Below, piece after piece: positions 1 to 14,100 of a DNA stretch of 64,000 nucleotides. The stretch's first letter is position 1; each line of letters begins with the position of its first letter. This stretch comes from Metopolophium dirhodum (lineage: Eukaryota; Arthropoda; Insecta; Hemiptera; Aphididae), in assembly GCF_019925205.1 (NCBI RefSeq), contig NC_083567.1:6076001-6140000 (forward strand), given 5' to 3'. Below the pieces are notes generated by a model. The model was not told where the DNA came from. It did not search any database and worked only from the letters and a program-made list of their open reading frames with translations. The position numbers were made by a program, and so were the translations under genes.

Positions 1-2196
1 AGGTATGTTCAGACGTCTATAGTGGTCGCAATAAAATATTATCGTGTAGGTACAATTTGTTTTAAGATGCAAGGGCTAGATTAATAATCAATATTCACAA
101 GTCATACGTCTACAGCGTAAATGACATAGGGCATTATTGGTGGTTAGAGCGGCACTGAATTCATGCCTATATTATATTCATCACATATATATAGCTTATT
201 AGTTATAAGTATTTGAAGCAAGGCTGGGCATTAACGTGTTAAAAGTCAAAATTAAGTTATAACGTTTAGTTAATTTTAATTAAGTTAATTATCTCGTTAC
301 TTATTTTCAAATTAACTATTTAAGTTACTTTTTAGATTCTGAGCGGAGCGATGAATGTATATTGGTTTTACAATTATGTGTACTTTATTTTATTTGTGTG
401 TCTGTGTACACGAATACACGATAAGTAGTCGAAATAATGCTTAGATTTTCAACTTCAGTATCTTGTTCGATGGGAAAGTCAATATTGTTGGTGCATTAGG
501 GAGGTAACAATTGCCGTGAAAAACCAAAGAAAAATTAAGGAAAAACGGGAATTTTTACGCAAAATTAATTTTGGTTTTTTTGGTTAACCTCTAAAACAAA
601 TGACCGTAGGTACATGAAATTTCGACCAAATGTATATATTATATTTGTATATATTTAGCATTTTCTATACACCATAACATTGGTTTTTTACTTTTTTATT
701 TTTGCAAATTAGAAAATTTTAACTTTAATTAAGTTCGGTTACTTTTTTTTCAAAGGTTAATTTTAACTAAAAAGAATAATATTACTCAATAAAAAATATC
801 AGCAACTTTTAACTTAAATTAATTATTTTAAAATAACTTAACTTATAGAGTTAAAAAAAATCGTTAACTTGCCCAGCCTTGATTTAAAGTATAAGTAAGA
901 GTAATATAAAGTAAGAGCTGGCTGTGGAGTAGTGGAACATTTTGTAGGGTAACCCTGTATCACGTTCAACTCTGCTCATCAAAACTTTAAAAAGTTATAT
1001 AATTAATAAACTATGTATCCAAAATTTGATCTTTATTGATAAAAATACTCTGAATTATATTCTGCTTAAGAATATGAAATTAAATTATCAAAAGTCTATT
1101 TTGATCCAAATGAGGATGTCAGCATAATATTTGATAACTCCAAGACCCACGCGCAATATATTTAAAACGCCTAAAACCGTTTTTATGATTTTTGAGTAAT
1201 CTTACGAGGAAAATCATCTATTACAAAAGTTATAGAGAATAATATTTTTAAGGGTTTGACACTTTGGTTTTATATTTTATTATTATTTGACTTTGTATTC
1301 GGCTTTCAAAATAAAAAAAGTAATTTTGTATAGGCATTTAAATCAAGTTTAAATTGTTTTGAGACAATATTTAGACAAATAGATATGTTAAACCCTCAAA
1401 AACATTATTCTCTATAATTTTTGTTATGGATGAATTTACTCTAAGATTACTCGTAAATATAAAAAAAATGATTATGCGTAAATGCGGTATTAGACAAATG
1501 TTGCGCGTGGGGCCAGACTGCCAAAGAGAGAAAACAAACAGGCATCGAGTGTCTGACATTCTAATGATTTAATGATAACGATGACAAATAGTAAAAAATA
1601 CAAATAAATCCCATTTACAAATTTTTTTACCAAAAATGTTGTTTTTATATTTAATATTAACGATTTAATATTTATAAGAAAAATATTTTAAAATATATTA
1701 TTGTTTTCTGAAATATTGCGTGTCTTACGTTAAATTGATCACGTTGTCTGTGGTTTCAAACAGTCGCCAGTCATACAAATTAAAAATCTACCTTTTTACC
1801 TATATTATAGTTTGTGAATTTGTGATATACTGATAATGCACATCGTTTACTTATCATATTGTTTTTGTTATTAAGTTTTTTGGTTATGTCTTATAATTTA
1901 AAAAAAATTGTTGGAAATATCAAAATATTATTTAATGTTAATTTGTTATTACTTTAAACTTTATCAATCTAAATAATATTATTATATTCCATATTATAAA
2001 CGACGATTTAGGATAATTATCATTTATCTTAAATCGTGATATTTAAAGTATACACGTCTAATTAATTAAATAATTAGTTGTTAATCGTTAATGTTGTAGT
2101 TTAACTTAACTGTGATATTATATTCTTTAGTATTAGTTCGTCAATTATCAATTTTTTTTAGTTTCAATAACATTTTGTTGTCAAATTATTTACCCA
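1..2196. other. Repeat-rich 5' flank, no gene
   Basis: No coding region is supported here. The stretch holds a hAT-like MITE (219-881) with a second repeat inside it, and a foldback repeat around 1142-1512 in which AGAGAATAATATTTTT-like sequence recurs in inverted form. A short hairpin lies at 2001-2036, and the promoter and 5' UTR of the following gene lie toward 2196. Open frames in the region are short, low-complexity and match nothing I recognise. Confidence 0.6.
219..881. mobile_element. hAT-like MITE with 8-bp target duplication
   Basis: The ends are inverted repeats: CAAGGCTGGGCATTAACG on the left and its near-complement, ending GCCCAGCCTTG, on the right. The flanks ATTTGAAG (211-218) and ATTTAAAG (882-889) form an 8-bp target-site duplication with one mismatch, which is the hAT signature; GGCTGGGCA-type ends are also common in hAT elements. 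The interior is AT-rich and non-coding. A separate repeat, beginning with GATTCTGAGCGGAGCGATGA near 336, is inserted inside it. Confidence 0.7.
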
Positions 2197-5100
2197 ATGC
2201 ATAGATATGAGGTAGCTATAATGATGAATGAAAATCGATTAACAAACAGCTTTAAAAGTTATGTTGGCTGGGACGATGACGAACAGGTAAAATTCTTAGT
2301 TATCTTTTTAAACTGACATAACTTTATTAACTAACACTTTTGCTGTATATCAAATGTATATCATAGGTTTTGTTATTAGGTAATAAATAATGTATGGACA
2401 GTAATCTTGGTAATAATAACATAATATATAAGTAACCATTGCGTTGTTCTTATGATGTACCTACTAAGAATGTAATAGAAAATGTTAATAATATTCTTAT
2501 AAAATACTCCTTTTGGTTTAAAGTATAAACTTGCTGTATTTTTTTTTTCATTTTGTATACGTTATTGGTACATTTATAATTAATTTTGAGGTTTCAATAA
2601 AAATCTTATTAGAATGTATTTTATAATATTTATGATTTCTTCAATAAGATAATGACATCTACCTATTTATCTTAATTGCTATCTAAAATTATTAACTATT
2701 ATTTATGTATAAAAACTAAAAAGTGACTTAATTTAACTCACTTTCTTTATACTAAAAAAAATATTTTTTATTTACACTATAGTTGAAATGTGATTAATAC
2801 TTGCTTTTATATACTGTCACTAGTGACAAGTCAGACACAAAAACAGTATTATACATATTTCTATACAAATACAAATATAAGATAATAGGGTTATATTATA
2901 AGTAGAAGTGTAGAATCCAGTAGTTTATGAATAAAATTTGAACGGCCGAAAAATATTGCAGATCAGTTTATTTACAAACAATCCAAATAGAAAATACTAT
3001 TAAAAGTATTTAGAGATTTTTAATCTTTTTTTTTTTTAATGTTCATGTGTAAAATTGGTATCTACTGAATACCTACGATAAGGTTATACATTGTTACGTA
3101 TTAAAAAAATATTTATATATATATATATATATGGTGGGAGATTGTCCTACCATACGCGACGTGTGTGCCTCGCATGACAATGAGTTTACTTATGCTGTTT
3201 CTACAATAAACATGTTATAATCTTTTATATCTATTAACTATAATTAGGTATACCGATTAACGTTTAATCATTACATTCATATTAATGCAACGACTCAACA
3301 AATTTTGCGTATGGTAGGACATATAAACATTATTTAATACGTAACAAACATGTTTCTCTAATTCAAACTTACACCTACCAAATTAAAAATGTAAAAATTG
3401 TTTAGTTATAATCTATATAAAATCGATAGAAACTACTAAAGTTACGTTAACCTCAAGTAATTTGATTGAATTGTGTATTTAACTTTTAGATTTCAAGCTG
3501 TGAAACATCATTTATTGAGCACGAACTTTCACCCAAACTTCATCCAGGTATTTAAAAACTTAAAACAATAAATTGATTTATAATAAATTTATATAATTAT
3601 GTAACTATGTCTAATGACCTAATGTTTAAGTAATTTAAAGGTATCATGCTTATTGATATTATTATTTAATTTTTTTAATTTTTTGAAGTAGCATTTATAC
3701 ATTTAAGTATTAACAAGTTTATTATTACCTTAATAATTAAATATAATTATATAGTAATATATTATACAGTGATTTACATAGGCTTGCATAGACTTTGTTC
3801 GCAGGGTATGCAAATGATAAAATGTGCTCCCCCTAGTATAACTGATGTTAAAATACAAGGGGGGAGGGGCAGCAAATGGGACAAATATAATTATTATTTA
3901 ATTTAAGTACATAACACTAAAAATAATACCCATATTTCCTTAAACTATTGAGAACCGCTTACAGTAAATTTAAAAACAAGTTCATATGATCATATCTATA
4001 TCGCTATACATTCACCACCAGTCGAAATTATGAACCATGAGTCCAGTGTTGTCTAAAACTGTTTATGTACTCCTTGAAACAAGAGTCTGCCCGCAGTGTA
4101 TGCAAACACTTAACCTACATACCCCGTGCGCCCGCGTTTGGTGACTTATAGTTAAACCACAACCCATATTTTGTTAAACAGATACATCATGCATTTATAT
4201 ACAACAATTAAAATGGTAGACAATTGCAAACAATGACTGGACACGAAAAGAAGAATCTGGTAGACAGAAATAAGGAAAGAATTTAACACATGTTTTGGTA
4301 TTAAGAATTTTGAGTATATTTTATACTATAAACAGTGGAAACTATGAAGCCTAATTTCATAAAATTAGAATAGAGAAAAAATAATAATAAACATAACTGC
4401 ATCATTTGCATAATACACATAATATATTTGAAATCCTGCCTTGTAAAAAAAAATACTATTATAAAACAAAACATCACAAGTGGTAATTGAATGCACATTG
4501 ACACCGAATGATCACATTACATATTATGATATTATTAAATAATATAATGTCCAAGTATTAAATTATGCAAAAAAAAGTATAGGCCAGAAATGTATGGATT
4601 ATCTAGTTACTAGATTCTAGTACCTAAAGCGTTCAATTCCCTAAATCTTAATGACAAAAAAATCTAAGAACTAATTCTACAAAAAATATAAATATATATC
4701 TTAATAAAATACTATTGTGTGAGCAATGATCTATTTATATTTATACTGTATTTATATGTATTTTTGTATTTATGTTTACATTATATAGCACCTATTTCTT
4801 ATGTTTTTCATGTGATCTCGACAGGATCTTTCTTATGTTTGTATTTATATGTTTTTTATTTAATTAGTGTTTAATTTCTGTCTGAGAAATTATATTATAC
4901 AATCTAAGTTTATCCACTTATGCACTACTATAACTCTCAACCTCCAACACAAGCCTTATTGCTTACAGGAGGTTGATAAACCATATAATTATTATTGTTA
5001 AATTGTTAAAAAGTGTTTTAACAATAATTATTATTATTGTTAAATAAATATAAGTTAGATAAATATTATTAGTTTATAGTCTATATAATAATATGTTTCC

Positions 5101-8100
5101 ACTCGGTATAATTTTGGTACATTTATCCTTAGGTACAAAAATTGTTTTTGTGAAAATTTGTAAAAAAGTACTGATCAATTCTATCTACAACATTTTTAAT
5201 AATTATTATAATAATATTATAGATATGATAAACGTTTAAAATGGCTACGTAGAAGTCGTTATGTGGATCTTATTGAGAGAGGTGGTCATTGTATTGTATT
5301 GACTTTACTGTCACTTTACTATCAGTGGGGTTGGCATGAAAATGAATATAACTTAAGCGCAATTACATATATATTTAAGTGACAACAATAACTAAAAATG
5401 ATTATGATGATACCTACCTGTTTGCTTTGGATGTTAAAATTGTTGTTTGAGAAATATTAACTTTAATACTAATTCATATTTAACCACTTTATATATTATG
5501 TGAATAGTTAGAGAGTTAGTGAGTGTTTAAGTCTAAGAATATATTTTTATAATATTGCAGGTGAAATGATAATTGCTGAAGCCCAAAGTGTTTTATTATT
5601 CACTCCAGTTAATGAACAAAAGACTGGGATATCAGGTGTTTTGTTTGTTACAAATTTCAGACTTTCTTTTGTTACATCAAACGAAAAACATTTAAAAGTA
5701 AATTTATAATTTTAGTTTATTATAAGTTATAGATTGTATTTTAATTCAAACATTTTTTTCAGGAAACATCATATCAAGAAAATTTGCTTTTGGGTCAGTA
5801 TGACGTGTGTCTTTCCAATATAGATATTATTTATTTATTAACAGGGGACAAAAAAAAAAGACTTATGACAGGTCATCGCTTTAATGATAAAGTCAAAGGA
5901 TTACATATTATTTGCAAAGTAAAAGAAACAACATTTTATTTTATTTTAAAATATATAATTAATAAGTATTTATTTATGAAAATAGAATATGCGAACATTA
6001 TCATATAGCTTTAAATTTTCACCACTTGGCCATGGTAAAACATTAGCAAATGCTTTATTACATCATGCATTTCCAAAAAGACACCAGCTATTATTTGCTT
6101 ATGACTACAGGTAATTCATTATTATTAAAAATCAAATTTAGCTGCAATAGCTTTTTAGCTTTTATCAAAAAGTTCTATTGTGAATAATTTAGAATTAGAT
6201 TTAGATTTTAAATCTGGATCTAATTATATCTAGGATTTTCTAAAGAGGTAGGATTAGTGCCGCACACTAGAGGGTTCAAGGGTAGCAGTTGTGCTACCCC
6301 TGAATTTTTTGGTAGGTGGGTGGGTGGACCCCTGGCTCCAAAATATTTACGTCATAAAAATTCTACTACGGATAAAAATATTGAAAATAAACCATTGAAT
6401 AATTATAGGCTATAGCCATTAGTCTATTAGCCAATATTGAGGTAACCGACTCAATATGCTACTCCTATTTATTTTTGATTGTGCGCCAATGGAAAGAACA
6501 AGGGATTGATTCATCAAAAAAGAAAAAGAAAAATTTTATAATATTATAGCCTAAACCCAAGTCCAACCTAACTTTCCATCTTTGAGATTCTGAGCAGAGT
6601 GATGAATGTATTGATTTTATAATTGCGTGTGTTTTTTTTTTTTGTGTCTGTCATCACCTTTTGGGACAGTAAAATGCTTCAATTTTCTTCAACAGCATAT
6701 TTTGTGGTAGGAAAGTGAATCAAGTTGGTACTTTGGGGGGATCAAAAGTAAAAATTCTCAGTAGTTTCCATTTTTTTAGTTTTTTTATTCTATAAATGTC
6801 TACAAATTGTATACGTTGGATCAAAAAGCTTGAAAAATTAATATAAGGTTCCTTATAAGTTGTTATTATAGCAGTTGAAAAATATTAAAAGCCATATGCA
6901 AAATTTTATAAGTATTTAAAGTTCAAATTTTGACAATATTTATCAAAATCTTAAAAAATATCAATTATTGTAATTAAAAAAATGATAAAATTTTCAATTT
7001 GTATATCCAAGGATTGACAATTTAAAACAAAGATTCTCATAAATAGTTCATACTGTAACCAAAAAATATATAAACTGTTACTTTTTAAAGACATTTTAAA
7101 TTCAAATTTGGACGAAATTACATAATAAAATGAATAACGATTTACTTTGTTGAAATTTATAAATATTATTAGTGTGTATATGAAACTTTCCGAGTATATT
7201 ATTATATTTTTTACACATTATGACATTTCAAATGTCATTTTTTTGGAAAAAATGAATTTAACATACTATTGTAGTCTGTAGATAGATACCAATGCCTAAT
7301 ACTATAGTTAATTACTTTAAATCACAATAATATCATAAAATATACCTACTTAGTAATATTATAGGCTGACAACCTGTCTTAGCTAAGAAACATATTTTGT
7401 ATATAATGATTTTATATCATGGAATTCAAATTTGACACAATCAATAACAGTGACCCACTTGTAATCTTCTGTGGAGCGACTCCCACTTAGCAGCTTTTTA
7501 TTTTTTTGATAATTGTCTAAAATGTTTAGCCAATTACTAATAATCTAATAATTTAAGACATATTAATATAAATAAAATATTTATAAATCATACCTATTAT
7601 GACTTGGATTATTTATTATTTATAATGGAACATATTGTAAAATCCATGATATCAGTATAATAAAATAATATTATCAACAGTCAAAAAATCAAAATATAAT
7701 TTTAAAGTCCAAAACTGATATTAAATCAAAAATCATTGACAGACTTAAACAGTTTGTATAGTACACAGCTTACAAGATTACAACAGTTATAAGGAATGCA
7801 TAACTGACATGTTATTACTGCTAGAACATAATTTTTTTTTGGAAAAATCACTAATTTATGGTACGTTACATTAATATTATATAAATATTAAATATACATC
7901 ACCAACTTCGATAAAAATAACAATATTATCCTTGTTGATACGTGTATTGTTTTTGCAATAGCATTTTATTAATCATGAGTATATTCCTAATGTTTGTAAA
8001 ATATAGTTTTTTATCTGAATCTGTTGCCTATATCCAATTCACAGCAGTTTTCCCAATAATGTGCCTATTGACTATAGCTTCAAGCAACAAACATAAAACC

Positions 8101-11100
8101 TACTATATTCAATGTGCTAAACCACATTATTGTGCTCTATGAGATGTTTACACCATTACTGGATGCTGTTTATTAGAATTATTTATTTTTAATTAAGTAA
8201 TCAAATTGTTATTTTTACTGGCTTCTTTTTTAAAAAAAAGTATATTAAGTAAATTCTTAATATTAAAGTCCCACAGTTTATTATCAAAATAATCGATAGC
8301 AATAAATACTAGTAATAAAGTACCTAGTTAGTAATAAAATAAGTAATAACTATTGAAATACATAGTTAAAATCTCCACAGAGACAAAATAAATTAAAACA
8401 AAAAGTATTTGTATTTGTAAAAACTTGATATTCAGAAAAAGTTGAGGTTTTTTTTACTATTTTATTGTGTGTAGATCCAGCATAAGATTCTCTGTATTAA
8501 TCAAGATACCTTACTGCTGGGTCGCATGAACAATCACTAATTATATTTTAATCAATCAATACTCAATAGTGACCTGATGGTCCCTTAAACATAATTTAGT
8601 GGCTCATAATATTGGTCCATTTAATTTGAAAGAACCATTAAATTTATGTTTATGCAACCTGGTATAAGTATATCTAATATATAAAAACATTCTCAAAGGT
8701 TATAAAATTTATATTTTTTTATGCAGGGAGCCAAATGTACAAAGTAGATATTCAACACCTACATTTCGATGTCGGGATGATTGGGAAAAAGAACTTCAGC
8801 GTACCAAATGTTTTGGTTGGACTTTAAATTCATCTAATATTAAATTCCGTTTATCTCCGAGGTAAGTAAATACTTCATAGAACTGTAATTATTTCTAAGA
8901 TACTATAATATTTTTATAGCTTGCCACAGTTTATTGTTATTGGATCTGCAGTTATTGAAAATCATTTGCGAATAGCAATGCAACATTTTCGAGATGGACG
9001 ACTACCAACTTGGTGTTGGAGTACTGTAAACGGAGCCACATTATCTAGAAAGGCTGATGTTGTGGATCCATCAAATCTTACTCAAGAAAATGCTATGTTA
9101 GAAATAGTAAGGAAATCACATCCTGGCCTTCTTAGACCTTTTATAATGGATTTAACCAAAAATTTGCCTTCGCCAAAAGATGTTAATCAGAGTTTTATAA
9201 AATTACGAGAAATCTGTGCCCCTGGTTTGTTATAATAGTTCATACCTAATTTATTGTTTGTATTCATTATTTTTATTAAAAATGGATTTGTTTTATTAGA
9301 AAGTGCACGGCAGTTTTGGGTGCAAGATAATCATTTTTACTCACTTTTGGAAGCTAGTAAATGGTTACAATATGTTTCGAGTTGTCTTAGCTCTGCTTTA
9401 ATAGCTGCTAATAAACTTAATAGAAATGAGTCAGTTGTATTACAAGGTATGTGCACATAACTTTGTTAATAGAGATAACCTATAATAATTACTGAAAATG
9501 TAATGATAACATTTTAGATTCTGAGCGGAGCAACGAATGTATTGATTTTACAATGCTATTTTTTTTATGTATATAAAATTATATTAAATTTTAAGACAGT
9601 AAAAATTTATATATTTTCTACTTCAGAATCTTTTCTGGTTGGAAACTGAATATGGTTGGTACTTAAGGGTGTCAATGGAAAAAATCCCCAGCCGTTAAAG
9701 TAATCAAAAGCAAAAGCAAAATGAATATTATTTTTATTGTGTAATTCAAAAACGAATAACTGTAAATACTTGAAATGATCACAGAATGTTTAATTTATCA
9801 TTAAGAGGATCAGATTACATTTATCTCTGTTAGTTTAAAATTTAGAGCGAATTCACCTCTTATAAAATTTAAAGGTAAGATTTCTAGTTTTTTATTTTTT
9901 TTTTTTTTATTTTTGTAAAGGCATTGACAGTTTTTTTTATTATATTTTAATTTTAAAGCAATTATGAGTATTTTAAGATGTACAAACAATTTACAATTTT
10001 AAAATACTCATAACTCTCTATATAGTTTAAATATAATAAAAAGCCTATGTCATTACCTAGATAATAATATTACCTTTAAATTGTATAAGTGGTAAATTCA
10101 CTCACATTTTAAACTAACGGAGATAAATGTGATCTGTTGAGAAAAAAATTTGTCATGTTATGCACTTGAAAAACGGAGACAACAAATGTCACTGAAGGTG
10201 TCTTTTATAGACATTTGATATTATCAATTTTTTTTAGTTTATTCTTGTAAATATTGATAAAAAAAAATGTTGTTGGGTCAAAAAGCTTGGACATTTAATA
10301 CAAGGTTTCTCATAAGGTTTTATTAGCAGTTAAAGTTCAAATTCTAACAAAATTCATCAAAATCACAACAATTTACAAATTGTTTTATAATTAAAAACTT
10401 ACAGAATGTTAAGAATGTTAGCTAAGGATTGAAAATTTAAAACAAGGTTTCTCATAAGTAGTTAATATTGTAACCAATAAATCTATAAAACTATAAGAAC
10501 ACAATTCTTTTTGTTATAGATATTTTTAGTTCAAATTTAGACGAAATTAGATATTTAAAATTGTTTTATATATACAATGATTTTGTATAGTTTAATTCAA
10601 ATTTAACACATCAATTACAGGGGCCTACTCGACCCTATACTGTACACTAACTTATTGTACTAAATTATTGTTTACAATATTCATGTTAAAATGTTACAAT
10701 TATTAAATTTTAATAAATAGTGAATACCTCCTATTTATGAATTTTATTTTCATGTTTTAGAACGAGATGGACGTGATTTATGCTGTGTAATTTCTAGTCT
10801 AGCACAATTGATGATAGATTCTCATTTTCGATCCATTGTCGGATTACAAACATTAATCCAAAAGGAATGGGTTGTTATGGGTCATCAATTCTGTACAAGA
10901 CTTGGTCATGTTAATAGTACTGATTCTGTTAAAGTAAAGTATATATATATTTAATACTATATAAAGTTGAGTTATGTCACACAATAATATCCACTAGTGG
11001 GTTGATTAGCTATTTAAAAATTCACACTTTTAGACATTACTAACATTATTGTACATACCAGAGGTCACCAATTAATATTTTTAAAAGACCACATCAGGAA

Positions 11101-14100
11101 TCTTGAAACTGTTTGCGGGCCATAAAAATTCGAGATGTTGGTAAAAACCAATGAATAAAAATGATAAATTACAACACTAGAAAGTATGATACTAACGGTT
11201 TTACTTTTTTTTTCTTGTTTACGGCCATTTGGTGACTCCTGTTATATACTATAATATATTTTATTATAAGTTCAAAACAATAATTTAAATGTTCACCAAG
11301 TAGTTCTATTAGCACTTTTTAAAATGGGTTTCCGATCCAATCGTTATTTGTTTGCAATGAATTCAAATTGAACCACATCTGATATAGTGACCTACAAAGT
11401 GACAAGGTATATTTATAATTTATATCTTACAAATACAGCAGATCGATTTTCCTGGTTTTATTTTTAAATTATGTTAAAATGTTTATCTCATAGACATATA
11501 AACCAATTATGTTATACATCTATGGTACCCTCACGTGATCATCAAATAGGTATTTGTATAATGTTATGTTAGTGAATATAGAATATTAGACACCTACGAT
11601 AATATTAGGCCTCTAGTGGGAAACAAGACAATTATTAGAACAAAGCAACTTGAGGATTAAATGTTTTTATTTTGAAATCTGTGATGATAACATGTTTTAA
11701 TAAAATTAAATAAATTATATAATATTTAAAAGTAAAGAGTAAAATGTGTATAGTGATATATATATATAAATGTTTATTTAAAACATTTTAATAATTATAT
11801 TCTTCTTCATGGTATACTGTCCAATCTTGATTACAATTATCTTCATCTGCTTCATACCTTTCTTCTAATTTCTGTACACAACTTTTTATATCAGTTTTAA
11901 ACTGTTCAGGTAATTCCATTTCATCGATTTCTTTATTACTAATATTGTTAAATAAAAGTCTTGTGGAAATTGTATATTTGCAAAGTTCTTGTAAAGTATA
12001 TAACGGAGTGTTAATTTTAACTATTAGTGGAGGGCATTCATATTTTTGGTAATGAAAAATTTCTTTCCCATTCCCTAATAGATATCTCTTCGTTATATTG
12101 TCAAAAAATTTCCAAGTAGTATTAACATATTCAGGATCATCAATATGATATTCAGGTTCATCATACAGTAAACAAGTTTCACATTCATAATTATCTTCAT
12201 ATGGTAGTTTTTTAAATATATTAATGTCAGAACCAATGCAATTTACAAATGTAATACCTCCTTTGTCTTCATCCATATTCTGAACATTCAAATATAAATT
12301 ATTAAAAATATTGTTTGTTACTATAAATATACAGGGTGTTCCGTGAGGATATACCCATTAGCCGTAGAGGGGGACATAAGCAAAAAAAAACTGAGTTTGC
12401 CGTTTTTAACTAAACTAAAAAATATGATTAAAAATCATGAAATCACTGAAAATAAAATGTTTCAGAAAAATAAACTCTTTAAAATGGGTATCTTTAACAA
12501 TAAATTGTAATTCAATTAAAAAATAAAATGTAGTCCTTGCTGTCTCTGTGAATCTAATAAAAAAAAAACAGACTTGTGATATATTCATTATCTCAGAAGA
12601 TATCGGGATTGGTAAATCATCGCAGGACACCTGTATTATTATATATTTTAAACTGTCATTTGTAGTTTTTATCTTATTTTTGATTTTCTGATAGTGCTTC
12701 AAATATTACTTGAAATATTATTTACTGATTGATAATCGTAGTTGATATAAGTATAAAAAAAAATGTTATGTTTCTATTTTAACACTTGTACAACATGAAA
12801 AAAAAGTGTATTAGTTATTAGTTAGATTATTTATTTTGGTCCTGCTGCTACTTGAAAAATTTTATTACGTAAAATGTATGATAACCAATACAAAGTACCT
12901 ACGCCAGAAGTATTCAAGTGTGCGTCGCGGCTCCTAGGGGTGTCGCAAAAGTTGTCTAAGGGAGCCGCGTCAAAACACCGGTAACCGAAATGAATGTAGG
13001 TCAAGTATAAATATTATTTATAATATAATCTTTAAAGCAATAATTATTGAAACACATTACACTACTAATTGAAGTTTTATTTCTAGTACTAAAGTCACTG
13101 TTATTATCACCTATATTAGCTATAATATTGGATCTGGATTGTTTCAATTTTTTTTTAATAATTGGGGATCCTTAAAAATATTGTGAACTCACAAAGGAGC
13201 TGCACGATGAAAAAGTTTGAATACCTCAGACCTACGCCCTTAAAACGTCATTAAATACTTAATAGTACCTACTACATATGTGGCTATGTGGCATACTAAT
13301 CTTTTAAAAATTAGATTTTTATTATACTTATTACTTACTATCTTCCTTTTACAGAGAACTTTTTTACAAAACAATGAATAGTTTAAAATTAAAATAAAAA
13401 AAAATTACGATTATAAAAGATTTACATCCAATTTTTACCAAACTGCAAACATAAATTATTTAACTATTGCAATTTGCATTTTGCATTGTTGTTAATTATT
13501 TGCTATTTTATATTTATTGATAAGATTGATAAGATACAAGTTAACTCCACAGATATTAATAACCGTGGCTAAATATATATACTATATTATCTATGGAGTC
13601 CATACGTAAAAACGCTTTCTTCGCTGCGCGTCGGTTCCCCTTCCATACGCCGAATCATACCGATCGGAAGCCGGCTGGCAGTGAATATTATCACTTCGAT
13701 TTATTTGCTAACAAAACCATACAAATTATTAATTTCTCGGCTAAATAAATCCAAAAATCACTGCCAGCTGAGATTCCTTTCCATGCTAGAACATGCAATA
13801 ATTGTACGTGCGCAGCCCATAACGAAAATGCGTCTTAATGCGATCATGCCTATATATATTTTAGCCATGGTATATAGATAATCCATGGACTGGACACGAG
13901 ATGAATATTGTGGTTACAAAATGTAGTACAACTGGCGGAGTTCGGGGGGATATTTTCATTTTAGCATTACTAGCGCCCACGAATTAAGATAATATATCCC
14001 AACAATATCTTAATTCGTAATAGCGCCGTCCGTGATCCATAGTATAATAATATATGATCTAAGGACTAAGGTTACGTACCAATTACCAACTTACTATAAT

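Noticed and set aside
7942..8142. 66-codon hydrophobic frame in an MTMR-like intron
   Set aside because: Composed of Phe/Ile/Leu codons as expected from AT-rich intron sequence; no motif, no splice partners.
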